From Candidatus Levybacteria bacterium RIFCSPLOWO2_01_FULL_39_10 (lineage in GTDB: Bacteria > Patescibacteriota > Microgenomatia > Levybacterales > UBA12049), in the NCBI GenBank assembly GCA_001782515.1, contig MFOV01000001.1, positions 8,263 through 17,701 on the forward strand: a stretch of 9,439 nt of DNA. The letters run 5' to 3'. Both the position numbers and the translations under genes were made by a program. Position 1 is the stretch's first letter, and each line of letters begins with the position of its first letter. The notes beneath the pieces are model-generated. The model was not told the origin of the DNA and ran no database searches. It saw only the letters and a list, made by a program, of their open reading frames with translations. This document shows, in pieces, positions 1 to 6,552 of the stretch.

Positions 1-1155
1 ACCGCATTTTTCAATAAGAATGTCCCTTACATACATTACAAAATGAGGAGCATATAGAGCTTGGTTTGGAGTTTTAAATACTAGTTCTTGAGCTTCTGCT
101 TCTTTTGCCCGGCTGTCCTTTATAAATCCAAGATTTACCATTCTTGCAAGTACTTCTTTTTGTCGCGCCTTCCAAAGACTTTTATCCGCGCCATAAGGAG
201 AGTAGATGGAGGGAGCCCGAGGAAGACCTGCTAAAAATGCACTTTCTGAAAGCGTAAGATCCTTAACGCTTTTTCCGAAATAGGTTTGTGCTGCAGCTTC
301 TGCTCCCCACGCAGTTCCTCCGTAGGGAACTTGGTTTAAATACATTTCTAGAATTTCATCTTTTGTGTAAATCCTCTCAGCCCAAAGAGCAAGAACAATT
401 TCTTTTACTTTTCTCTCAATTGTTCTCTCAGGAGTGAGTAAACGCGCTTTTATAAGTTGCTGCGTAATGGTTGATCCGCCCTGAAGTGGTTCTCCTGATA
501 AATTTGCAAAAACTGATCTGCCAATTGCAAAAATATCAATTCCCGGAGTTTTATAGAAGTTTTTATCCTCAATTGCAATTGTTGCATTTTTGAGGCTATC
601 AGGAATATTTGATATCGGAACAACTGTTCTATCCTGATTTGCATAAATCTGGTAAAGTAAAGTGCCGCCCCTGTCATAGATTTTTGTAGTCTGAGCAATT
701 TCCTGCTGTGCCAAGGCTTTGGGGGAGGGAAGACTGTTTATAAAAGTATAAATATATAGAGGAAGGAAAATAAAAACAAATGAAACAAATGAGCCAACGA
801 ATAAATATTTGAATTTTGTACTGTATGGAATTGCAAGCGGAAGGCGTGGCCTCCCCCTTTTTCTTTTTCTGATCCTCAGGTTTAGAAGATTAATACGTTT
901 TTTAAAATTTAAGCTGAGTTTGAGACGGGGAAGCTTTCTTTTGCTTGAGTAAATCTCTTTTTCGTGAGTTTTTCTAAAGTTAATTTTTTTAAAAAAGCTT
1001 CTTGGTAATCCAAGGGTTTTGCCAACAAGAAGATCTGAGGTGGAAATTATTATTTTAAAAAGTATCCAAAAAATATAGATAATGGCGATTACCAAATCGC
1101 CAATTAAAGTTAAAAAATTCGAAATAAATAATATAAATACACGGGCAAGTTTCAT
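1..1155 (-). CDS. Class A penicillin-binding protein (PBP1A-like), C-terminus cut by window edge
   Basis: The first 385 codons are open to the window edge without a stop. The protein is a bifunctional peptidoglycan synthase that polymerises lipid II outside the membrane. The glycosyltransferase-51 domain is complete: ATIAIED with putative catalytic Glu196, GGSTITQQ (226-233), RKVKEIVLALWAE (248-259, second Glu region) and ILEMYLNQVPYGGTAWG (268-284). The transpeptidase domain (SxxK, SxN, KTG) would lie beyond the edge. The N-terminus is unusual: a hydrophobic stretch at about 6-38, a very basic linker at about 46-104, then the expected membrane anchor at about 117-139. The usual His of the EDxxFxxHxG motif is Thr203 (EDKNFYKTPGID). 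ATG at 1155 is chosen; an in-frame TTG at 1200 is possible and an in-frame stop lies at 1207-1209. No Shine-Dalgarno site is seen. It lies 116 bp downstream of a paralogue on the same strand. The family call is secure. Confidence 0.93.
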   Translation of the reverse strand, partial: MKLARVFILFISNFLTLIGDLVIAIIYIFWILFKIIISTSDLLVGKTLGLPRSFFKKINFRKTHEKEIYSSKRKLPRLKLSLNFKKRINLLNLRIRKRKRGRPRLPLAIPYSTKFKYLFVGSFVSFVFIFLPLYIYTFINSLPSPKALAQQEIAQTTKIYDRGGTLLYQIYANQDRTVVPISNIPDSLKNATIAIEDKNFYKTPGIDIFAIGRSVFANLSGEPLQGGSTITQQLIKARLLTPERTIERKVKEIVLALWAERIYTKDEILEMYLNQVPYGGTAWGAEAAAQTYFGKSVKDLTLSESAFLAGLPRAPSIYSPYGADKSLWKARQKEVLARMVNLGFIKDSRAKEAEAQELVFKTPNQALYAPHFVMYVRDILIEKCG

Positions 1156-1204
1156 AAAATTTAAAAATAAATTATGAGCAGATAAATGCGGAGGATCCAA
1201 GCAT

Positions 1205-1234
1205 ATCTAAGTCTTAGATCTTGCCCGAATTATA
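1205..1234 (-). promoter_or_regulatory. Possible promoter and inverted repeat before the downstream PBP gene
   Basis: On the minus strand a perfect TATAAT (1234 to 1229) lies in the gap between the two PBP genes, with no convincing -35 box. Transcription from it would start near 1222. The next bases, 1219 to 1205, form a perfect 7-bp inverted repeat around one central base (ATCTAAG/CTTAGAT). It could be an operator or a small RNA hairpin at the 5' end of a leader of about 67 nt. TATAAT alone is weak evidence in AT-rich DNA. Confidence 0.35.
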
Positions 1235-1271
1235 CAAAAAAAAAGTTTCCTTTAAAAGTGGTAAAAAATTA

Positions 1272-3440
1272 CTATGGCTGAGGAGCCGGCTCAGGCGTTG
1301 GATGAGGACAGGATACGCAGTATTTATCACCAGTTGCATCCTCAATCACATATTCCTCACGGGATTCAAGATTTTCAGTTTGACCCTCACTCGGCAGATC
1401 ATTTGTGCCTTTGTCTATCCAGACAGCCTGTTTTCCTGGGTCGCGTCTTTTAGGAATACTGTCTCTTAAAAAGTATTCATATTTTGTTTCACAACCTCCA
1501 GTATCAGGTGGAAGAAGGCCGGATGCGCGACATACATTTATTCCTGCAACACTGTCAGGCTTTTGATATGGTGCAGTTTTTTTATCTTTTAAAATATATG
1601 ACATAATTTCATTCCAGATTGGGGATGCGCCGGACAAACCAGACGCAACAGAGGACATCGGACTGTTATCATTGTTTCCTACCCAGCTTACAACAAGAAA
1701 GTTAGGAGTATATCCAATTGTCCAGTTGTCCCTAAGATCATTGGTTGTTCCTGTTTTAACAGACACAGTCTGGTTCGGAATATAAAGATCTGAAAAAGAT
1801 CCAAATGCGGCAGATCTTGCGCTGTTGTCCGATAAGATATCTGAAATTATAAATGTGACCCCCTCAGGAAGTACTCTTTTGCCGAAAATTGGCGATGCGT
1901 TATTTTTCCTCTCAACCACCCTTCCTTCTGAGTCCTTTATTTCAAGAATCGGATTTAAATCAACCCTGTAGCCTTTATTGGCAAAAACACCAAACGCTGT
2001 TGACATATCAAGCATTGTTACCTCTCCTCCTCCAAGAGTGAGAGAGAGTCCATACCTTTGGGGATCTTCAAAAGTTGTTATCCCCATGGCAGATGCAGTT
2101 GCCATCATCCCCTCAACTGTATTTAGTTTAAGCATTTTAACAGCAGGAATATTGTAAGAGTTGGCAAGAGCATCTCTTACTGACACCAGGCCATGGAACG
2201 CGCCGTCATAATTTCTCGGACAATAAGAAGCGCCCCCAGGGTTTGGAAAACAGATCTTCTTATCAACAAAAGGAGTTGCTGCGCTGTATCCGTTTAGAAG
2301 ACCTACTGCATAATTGATAGGTTTAATTGAAGAGCCTGGTTGGCGTTTTGCAAGTGCAATATTTACATTTCCATCAATTTTCGTATCAAAATAATTTTTA
2401 CTCCCCACCATTGCCAGAATATCGCCGGTTGCGGGATCTGTAACAACTGCCGCTCCGTTTGTAACTCTTGCATTTTTAAGTTTTGCAACTTCACTTGCAA
2501 CAGCTAGCTGTGCAAACTCCTGAATAGGTAGATCCAGTGTTGTTTTAACGCTGAGCCCACCTTCTTCGACAAACTCTTTTCCGTATTTTTCAATGAGAAG
2601 GTCTCTAATATAGAGGACAAAATGAGGAGCTAAGATTTGGTTTGTAAAAGTCTCATATTCCAGTTTCTCAGAGGCTGCCTTCTCCTGTTCTTCTTTTGTA
2701 ATATAACCAAGCTCGACCATTGTTGAAAGAACTTCTTTCTGTCTTTGCTGTGCTAGTTCAGGATGAGACCCCAGAGGGGAGTAAGTGGTAGGTGATTCGG
2801 GCAGTCCTGCAAGAAGAGCGCTCTCGGCAAGCGTCAGGTCTTTGGCTTTTTTCCCAAAATAAGTTTGTGATGCTGCTTCTATTCCATAAGCAGTGCCACC
2901 GTAGGGGATCTGATTAAGATACATCTCAAGAATTTGAGATTTTGAGTAAAGAACCTCGGTTGCAAAAGACAGAATTATCTCTTTGATTTTTCTCTGGACT
3001 GTTCGCTCCTGCGTGAGAAGACTGTTTTTTACAAGCTGCTGGGTTAGAGTTGATCCACCTTGAAGCTCTCTTTTAACAGTTATTGCATAAATTGATCTTA
3101 TAATTCCCCTGATATCAATTGCTCCGTGTTTATAGAAATCCCGGTCTTCAATTGCAATTGTTGCATTCTGAAAGTCCATAGGGATGTCTTTAAGAGGAAT
3201 CTGAGTTCTGTTTTTGTTTGCATAGACTGTGTACAAAAGCTTATTGTTTCTGTCATAAATCTTGCTTGATTGGGGGTTTTCCGGACTACTCAGCCGCGTT
3301 GGGGAAGGAAGGTCTTTTAAAATATAAAAATATAAAAATAAAAACCCTAAAACAAAAACCGCGGATACCACAAAAAAAGTTATATACTTCTTTTTACCCA
3401 GTTTTTTATATTTTTTATTCAAAATTTTAGGCTTTTCCAT
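1272..3440 (-). CDS. Class A penicillin-binding protein (PBP1A-like), complete, 722 aa
   Basis: This is a complete bifunctional murein synthase. A basic cytoplasmic tail is followed by one membrane anchor (about 20-41). The glycosyltransferase-51 domain has ATIAIED with putative catalytic Glu98, FYKHGAID, GGSTLTQQ (128-135), RKIKEIILSFATE (150-162) and ILEMYLNQIPYGG. The transpeptidase domain has SSIK (nucleophile Ser370, Lys373), SYN (428-430) and KTGT (562-565). The C-terminus is a polar Pro-rich tail (PTPEPAPQP) with Cys pairs 637/650 and 708/711, possibly disulphides outside the cell. Length is normal for the family. It is the first gene of a tandem pair; the neighbour at 1-1155 is a paralogue with a longer N-terminus. 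The ATG at 3440 sits 8 bases after a good -10 box, so the mRNA is probably nearly leaderless. Confidence 0.96.
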   Translation of the reverse strand: MEKPKILNKKYKKLGKKKYITFFVVSAVFVLGFLFLYFYILKDLPSPTRLSSPENPQSSKIYDRNNKLLYTVYANKNRTQIPLKDIPMDFQNATIAIEDRDFYKHGAIDIRGIIRSIYAITVKRELQGGSTLTQQLVKNSLLTQERTVQRKIKEIILSFATEVLYSKSQILEMYLNQIPYGGTAYGIEAASQTYFGKKAKDLTLAESALLAGLPESPTTYSPLGSHPELAQQRQKEVLSTMVELGYITKEEQEKAASEKLEYETFTNQILAPHFVLYIRDLLIEKYGKEFVEEGGLSVKTTLDLPIQEFAQLAVASEVAKLKNARVTNGAAVVTDPATGDILAMVGSKNYFDTKIDGNVNIALAKRQPGSSIKPINYAVGLLNGYSAATPFVDKKICFPNPGGASYCPRNYDGAFHGLVSVRDALANSYNIPAVKMLKLNTVEGMMATASAMGITTFEDPQRYGLSLTLGGGEVTMLDMSTAFGVFANKGYRVDLNPILEIKDSEGRVVERKNNASPIFGKRVLPEGVTFIISDILSDNSARSAAFGSFSDLYIPNQTVSVKTGTTNDLRDNWTIGYTPNFLVVSWVGNNDNSPMSSVASGLSGASPIWNEIMSYILKDKKTAPYQKPDSVAGINVCRASGLLPPDTGGCETKYEYFLRDSIPKRRDPGKQAVWIDKGTNDLPSEGQTENLESREEYVIEDATGDKYCVSCPHPTPEPAPQP

Positions 3441-3448
3441 AGGTTTTT

Positions 3449-3477
3449 ATAATATCAACATCAAGACAAAGTGACAA
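3449..3477 (-). promoter_or_regulatory. Promoter of the PBP pair, placing the start codon at the mRNA 5' end
   Basis: On the minus strand TTGTCA (3477-3472), a 17-bp spacer and TATTAT (3454-3449) make a strong housekeeping-type promoter. Only 8 bases separate the -10 box from the ATG at 3440, so transcription should start within a few bases of the start codon. No Shine-Dalgarno sequence fits in that space. Confidence 0.75.
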
Positions 3478-3505
3478 CAATTTAATAAGCACCTTTTAAA
3501 GTCCA

Positions 3506-3521
3506 CGAATTATTAAGTTCG
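3506..3521. repeat. Near-palindrome in the divergent promoter region
   Basis: CGAA and TTCG arms enclose TTATTAAG; counting one G-T wobble, six of eight opposing positions pair. It lies between the promoters of the PBP pair and the CvpA-CAP gene and could be an operator, but a match this short is expected by chance in AT-rich DNA. Confidence 0.25.
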
Positions 3522-3552
3522 ATTCACTCCAGAAAAAAAGTGTTGGATTTAA

Positions 3553-3558
3553 TATAAT
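3553..3558 (+). promoter_or_regulatory. -10 box of the CvpA-CAP/pgk unit; leaderless GTG start
   Basis: A perfect TATAAT is followed by exactly 6 bases and then the GTG start at 3565. Transcription initiating 7 bases after the -10 box would start on the G of GTG. No good -35 box is found 16-18 bp upstream (TTCACT at 3523-3528 is too far). A TAG at 3559-3561, in frame, rules out an upstream start for the gene. Confidence 0.55.
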
Positions 3559-3564
3559 TAGTGG

Positions 3565-4605
3565 GTGATTCCTTTTATTCCCGTCGGACAGCTCAAAGAG
3601 TTTTTGGCTTTTCTAACAATTCCTTTTATTGGCCTTAATTTTGTGGATATTGCAATAATTTTAATTATTGCAGTCTATGCGTTTGAAGGTTATTCGCTGG
3701 GTTTTGTGCGGGCAACGGCGGATTTTATAACATTTATAATTTCATTTGCATTCGGCCTATTGTTTTATGAGAGCATCTCTTCTCTTCTCACCAATAATTT
3801 CGAGATTCCGATAGGTATTGGAAATGCTCTTGGGTTTTTTATAGCAGCTTTTGTTAGTGAGTTTTTCCTCATACTTGCCTTCAGACATTTTATCTATCCC
3901 CAGATTTCAAAAATAACCAAAAATAGGAGGTATCCAAAAGAAGCCGGACACATTGGAGGAATATTTCCGGGAATCTTATCTGCTGTTGTTCTCATCGCCT
4001 TTGTTCTAACAATGATAATTGCTCTTCCATTCTCTCCTTTTTTAAATAGTGCGGTATCGGAGTCAAAACTGGGTGAGCCTTTGGTTTCAAATATCCAAGG
4101 ACTGGATAAAGACTTAAATGCAATTTTCGGAAGAGCACTAAATGATGCTCTCACTTTCTTGACAATTGAGCCTGCAAGCAGCGAGTTTTTGAAACTCAAC
4201 TTTCAGGTAGAAAATATAAAAATTGATGAGGATTCTGAAAAAGGAATGACCCAGCTTATTAATCTTGAACGGGAAAAAGAAAATCTCCCGCCGCTTACAG
4301 GAGATCAGACACTGCGCTCTGTTGCAAGAAAACACTGCATTGATATGCTGACGCGAGGATATTTTTCCCATTACACACCTGAGGGCAAGTCACCTTTTGA
4401 CAGAATGGCAGAAGACGATATTTTATTTGAGTCTGCAGGAGAAAATCTTGCTCTTGCTCCAAACTCAAAACTTGCGATGCAAGGACTTATGAAAAGCCCG
4501 GGTCACAGAACAAATATACTCTCGCAAGACTTTGGAACTATTGGGATAGGTGTTATTGACGGAGGAATTTACGGAAGAATGTTCTGTCAGGAATTTACTG
4601 ACTAG
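3565..4605 (+). CDS. CvpA-family membrane protein fused to a CAP (SCP/YkwD-like) domain
   Basis: The 346-residue protein has two parts. Residues about 25-160 are a CvpA-type membrane domain with hydrophobic helices near 26-40, 50-68, 84-108 and 133-156, including the family-like AFEGYSLGFVRA turn. After a linker, residues about 225-346 are a CAP domain facing outside the membrane if topology is as usual. The CAP signature residues are present: His257 in ARKHCIDML, His269 in YFSHYTPEG, Glu293 in AGENLA, His314 in SPGHRTNIL and the closing CQEF. CvpA-type segments fused to an extracytoplasmic enzyme are known elsewhere, for example the mycobacterial protease MarP. Here the CAP domain takes the enzyme place, suggesting an envelope or peptidoglycan-linked role, which fits the divergent PBP genes. 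GTG 3565 is the first possible start. It probably shares an mRNA with pgk, 14 bp downstream. Confidence 0.9.
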   Translation: MIPFIPVGQLKEFLAFLTIPFIGLNFVDIAIILIIAVYAFEGYSLGFVRATADFITFIISFAFGLLFYESISSLLTNNFEIPIGIGNALGFFIAAFVSEFFLILAFRHFIYPQISKITKNRRYPKEAGHIGGIFPGILSAVVLIAFVLTMIIALPFSPFLNSAVSESKLGEPLVSNIQGLDKDLNAIFGRALNDALTFLTIEPASSEFLKLNFQVENIKIDEDSEKGMTQLINLEREKENLPPLTGDQTLRSVARKHCIDMLTRGYFSHYTPEGKSPFDRMAEDDILFESAGENLALAPNSKLAMQGLMKSPGHRTNILSQDFGTIGIGVIDGGIYGRMFCQEFTD

Positions 4606-4619
4606 TAATTAGTTTGAGT

Positions 4620-5882
4620 ATGTTTGATTTGAAATCTATTCAGGATGCGGATGTAAAAAATAAAAAAGTATTTGTAAGATGCGATTTTGATATTCCACTT
4701 GTTGCTCGGGGTCCTGTCGCTGGTTTCCTTCCCGAAAGTAGCCGTTCACGAAACACTGACATGCGCGCTGTCGGGAGCCCGGCCGCGCCTGTCAAGCAGG
4801 CGAGCTCCTTCACTTCGTTCGTCCGCTCCACCAGCGCCACCCCTCGCAATTTTGAAATTGTAGATGATACAAGACTGATTTCTTCAATATCTACAATTGA
4901 GTATCTTATGGAGGAAGGAGCGAATGTTATTATTGCAGGGCACCTGGGTCGGCCTTCGACCGAATTCAAAATTCAAAATTCAAAATTCAAAATTAACGAA
5001 AGTGAGTTTAGTTTAAGGCCGATTGCAAAATGGTACGATGAGCAATTCAGCGCATATTCAAAAAAAAGCAAATTAAATGATTTTCCGGGGTGGGAAATTA
5101 ATACAAATCTATTTTTACTTGAAAATCTGAGATTTTTTGAAGGGGAGGAAAACCCATCATCTAGCTCAGGGCAAGAATTTGTTAAAAAACTTTCAAGTTT
5201 AGCTGATATATATGTAAATGAGGCATTCGGCGCATCACATAGAAATCATGCATCAATTGTTGGAGTTGCCTCACTTCTTCCTCATTTTGCGGGCTTTCAT
5301 CTTCTTAAAGAAATAAAAATCCTCTCAAGAATTCTTGAGAACCCTAAAAGACCTTTAACTGTAATTATTGGAGGCGCAAAAATTGAAACAAAACTTCCGA
5401 TGGTCAAAAAAATGCACAGTTTTGCAGACTACATTTTAGTAGGAGGAGAGATTGCAGAGCAGACAAAAATACTGATGGACGAGGAACACAGGAAAATCAG
5501 AGGACAAAAGGCAGATCTTATTGTTGCAAAATTAACGACTGATAAATATGACATAACAGATGAGAGCCTTTCAGAGTTTTTGGAAATAATCAAAAAAAGC
5601 GAGACTATTGTATGGAACGGACCTATGGGGAAGATAAATTCGAAATTCGAAATTCGAAATTCGAAATTAAGCGAGGGGGATGAAGGATATACGAGTTTGA
5701 AATTGGCTGAGGCGATAATTGAAAGTAAGGCTTATAAGGTAGTTGGGGGAGGAGACACAATTGGATTTTTGAATCAACATGGACTGCTTTCTAAATTTGA
5801 TTTTGCATCAGTAGGGGGAGGAGCAATGCTCGAGTTTTTATCAGGAGTAAAACTGCCGGGTCTTGTTGCACTGGGAAATTAG
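4620..5882 (+). CDS. pgk: Phosphoglycerate kinase with three in-frame insertions
   Basis: The enzyme transfers phosphate between 1,3-bisphosphoglycerate and ADP in glycolysis, in the cytosol. Family motifs run in order (numbered from ATG 4620, 420 aa): VFVRCDFDIPL near 17-27, DDTR (82-85), HLGRP, ENLRFFEGEEN, DIYVNEAFGASHRNHAS (about 196-212), GGAKIETKLP, VWNGPMG, VVGGGDT and GGGAMLEFLSG. The last motif is preceded by SV where ST is usual. Three stretches are foreign to the fold: residues 29-76 (GC-rich insert), about 116-127 (FKIQNSKFKIN) and about 340-350 (NSKFEIRNSKL). All keep the frame and lie between conserved motifs, so the enzyme is probably functional, though the first sits close to the substrate-binding N-terminal loop. 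ATG 4620 is preferred to TTG 4614; neither has a Shine-Dalgarno site. It follows the CvpA-CAP gene by 14 bp. Confidence 0.96.
   Translation: MFDLKSIQDADVKNKKVFVRCDFDIPLVARGPVAGFLPESSRSRNTDMRAVGSPAAPVKQASSFTSFVRSTSATPRNFEIVDDTRLISSISTIEYLMEEGANVIIAGHLGRPSTEFKIQNSKFKINESEFSLRPIAKWYDEQFSAYSKKSKLNDFPGWEINTNLFLLENLRFFEGEENPSSSSGQEFVKKLSSLADIYVNEAFGASHRNHASIVGVASLLPHFAGFHLLKEIKILSRILENPKRPLTVIIGGAKIETKLPMVKKMHSFADYILVGGEIAEQTKILMDEEHRKIRGQKADLIVAKLTTDKYDITDESLSEFLEIIKKSETIVWNGPMGKINSKFEIRNSKLSEGDEGYTSLKLAEAIIESKAYKVVGGGDTIGFLNQHGLLSKFDFASVGGGAMLEFLSGVKLPGLVALGN
4702..4849. mobile_element. GC-rich palindromic element inserted in frame in pgk (candidate)
   Basis: Ninety-five of 148 bases are G or C, against AT-rich flanks. 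The ends match inversely (TTGCTCGGGGT at 4702-4712, ACCCCTCGCAA at 4839-4849, 9 of 11 positions). A nested perfect pair follows (CGCTGGT 4718-4724 with ACCAGCG 4830-4836). A central hairpin (4765-4775 with 4778-4788, one mismatch, one G-T) sits at the midpoint. Smaller pairs are GACA 4758-4761 with TGTC 4769-4772, and CGCCTG 4786-4791 with CAGGCG 4797-4802. Removing 4704-4847 (48 codons) rejoins TT to AA and restores PLVNFEIVDDTR, normal spacing for the enzyme. No protein of its own is evident; it is too short for a transposase, so if mobile it would be non-autonomous. The mobile nature is inference from structure, composition and clean removal. Confidence 0.6.
4965..4994. repeat. Four-copy heptamer tract TTCAAAA inside pgk
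   Basis: Four head-to-tail copies of TTCAAAA (4965-4992) plus TT. It is read in frame as part of EFKIQNSKFKIN, just after the HLGRP motif, where kinases of this family normally have a short variable loop. Confidence 0.9.
5639..5668. repeat. Four-copy heptamer tract TTCGAAA inside pgk
   Basis: Four head-to-tail copies of TTCGAAA (5639-5666) plus TT. The unit differs from the upstream tract by one base, and copy number and tract length are identical. It is read as NSKFEIRNSKL directly after VWNGPMG, extending a loop. Confidence 0.9.
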
Positions 5883-5897
5883 CTATTAATATTTCCC
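5873..5897. terminator. Hairpin across the stops of two convergent genes
   Basis: GGGAAAT (5873-5879) and ATTTCCC (5891-5897) form a 7-bp stem with an 11-nt loop that contains most of the pgk stop (TAG 5880-5882) and all of the opposing gene's stop (5886-5888). The plus strand continues with a moderately T-rich stretch (TTCTTTATC), the minus strand does not. It may act as a weak terminator for pgk or as a roadblock between convergent transcripts. Confidence 0.4.
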
Positions 5898-6476
5898 TTC
5901 TTTATCTAATTTAATTTCGTAGGGATTGCTACTCTTTTTAGGAACCCTATCACTTAGCAGATATAATTTTTTTAATCCCTCCTCCTGATGTCTATATTTC
6001 CATTCAAGTCCAATATTTGGATCGAAAGTTTCAATTCCAATATTTAAACCAAATCTTTCTCTAAGTGTAAATATAACTCTTTCTGCAGTTTCTCGAGAAT
6101 CAACATTGCCTTCTCGTATTAGAAGATTTACTACATTATTCCAGGGAACATCTCCAACAAGAAAAGTCTGATCGGGGACGAGTGGGTTGACAAGAGTTCT
6201 ATTAGGTGCGTCTATGATTTGTAATACTATTGCAAAAAGTGGTTTTCTGATTTGATGTTTTTCTCCATCTAACTCATATTCTCCAATTACTTCATTTGCT
6301 CTTTCATTGCCATAGCCACCATCTATAAGAAGGGGTAATTCTGAAGAAGTCCATATACCTAAATTTTCACCTTTTTGATCAAGATGAAATCTAGATTGGC
6401 CAGTAACCGAAGAAGAATTTATAGCTAAGTTTAGTAATCTACTTTGGGAAATTGCATGGTACTGAATTTGATTCAT
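5886..6476 (-). CDS. Orphan protein of 196 aa, function unknown
   Basis: I do not recognise this protein. It has no signal peptide and no membrane segment, and looks soluble and cytosolic. The N-terminal part (about 1-110) is rich in beta-type segments (LPLLIDGGYG, KPLFAIVLQIIDAP, DQTFLVGDVPW). The C-terminal part has a helix-turn-helix-like run (VVNLLIREGNVDSRETAERV, about 115-134) followed by FTLRERFGLNIGIETF and an aromatic stretch, which loosely recalls a winged-helix fold; that is only a visual impression. The gene is credible because of its strong promoter with the ATG exactly where transcription should begin, tight convergence with pgk, and lack of a better frame. It diverges from the cytidylate kinase-like gene across a symmetric 76-bp promoter, so it could regulate that region; this is speculation. 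Confidence 0.8.
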   Translation of the reverse strand: MNQIQYHAISQSRLLNLAINSSSVTGQSRFHLDQKGENLGIWTSSELPLLIDGGYGNERANEVIGEYELDGEKHQIRKPLFAIVLQIIDAPNRTLVNPLVPDQTFLVGDVPWNNVVNLLIREGNVDSRETAERVIFTLRERFGLNIGIETFDPNIGLEWKYRHQEEGLKKLYLLSDRVPKKSSNPYEIKLDKEGKY

Positions 6477-6482
6477 GTTGTA

Positions 6483-6511
6483 ATTATAAAAAAAACATAA
6501 TTTACCATCAA
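6483..6511 (-). promoter_or_regulatory. Promoter of the orphan gene, leaderless geometry
   Basis: On the minus strand TTGATG (6511-6506), a 17-bp spacer and a perfect TATAAT (6488-6483) are followed by exactly 6 bases and the ATG at 6476. Initiation at the usual distance would fall on the A of ATG. Confidence 0.78.
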
Positions 6512-6524
6512 ATAATACTTGATG
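6506..6524. repeat. 19-bp palindrome joining two divergent -35 boxes
   Basis: CATCAA (6506-6511) and TTGATG (6519-6524) are perfect inverse copies; with the middle bases, 8 of 9 opposing positions pair around the centre at 6515. Each arm is the -35 box of one of two divergent promoters. The centre lies at the midpoint between the two start codons. Confidence 0.7.
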
Positions 6525-6546
6525 ATTTTAATTGTAGTGTTATACT
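6519..6546 (+). promoter_or_regulatory. Extended -10 promoter of the kinase-like gene, leaderless geometry
   Basis: TTGATG (6519-6524), a 16-bp spacer and TATACT (6541-6546) with an extended TGT just before the -10 box. Exactly 6 bases then lead to the ATG at 6553, the same spacing as the divergent gene, so the transcript should start on the start codon. Confidence 0.78.
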
Positions 6547-6552
6547 TGAAAA

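Noticed and set aside
4614..4619. TTG at 4614 as the pgk start
   Set aside because: It adds only two residues, has no ribosome site, and an ATG follows at once.
4640..4969. Open minus-strand frame antisense to pgk as a gene
   Set aside because: It lies wholly inside pgk, has no promoter or ribosome site, and its length is explained by the GC-rich insert.
4965..5668. Regular short repeats as a CRISPR array
   Set aside because: The units are 7 bp, directly adjacent with no spacers, and translated within pgk.
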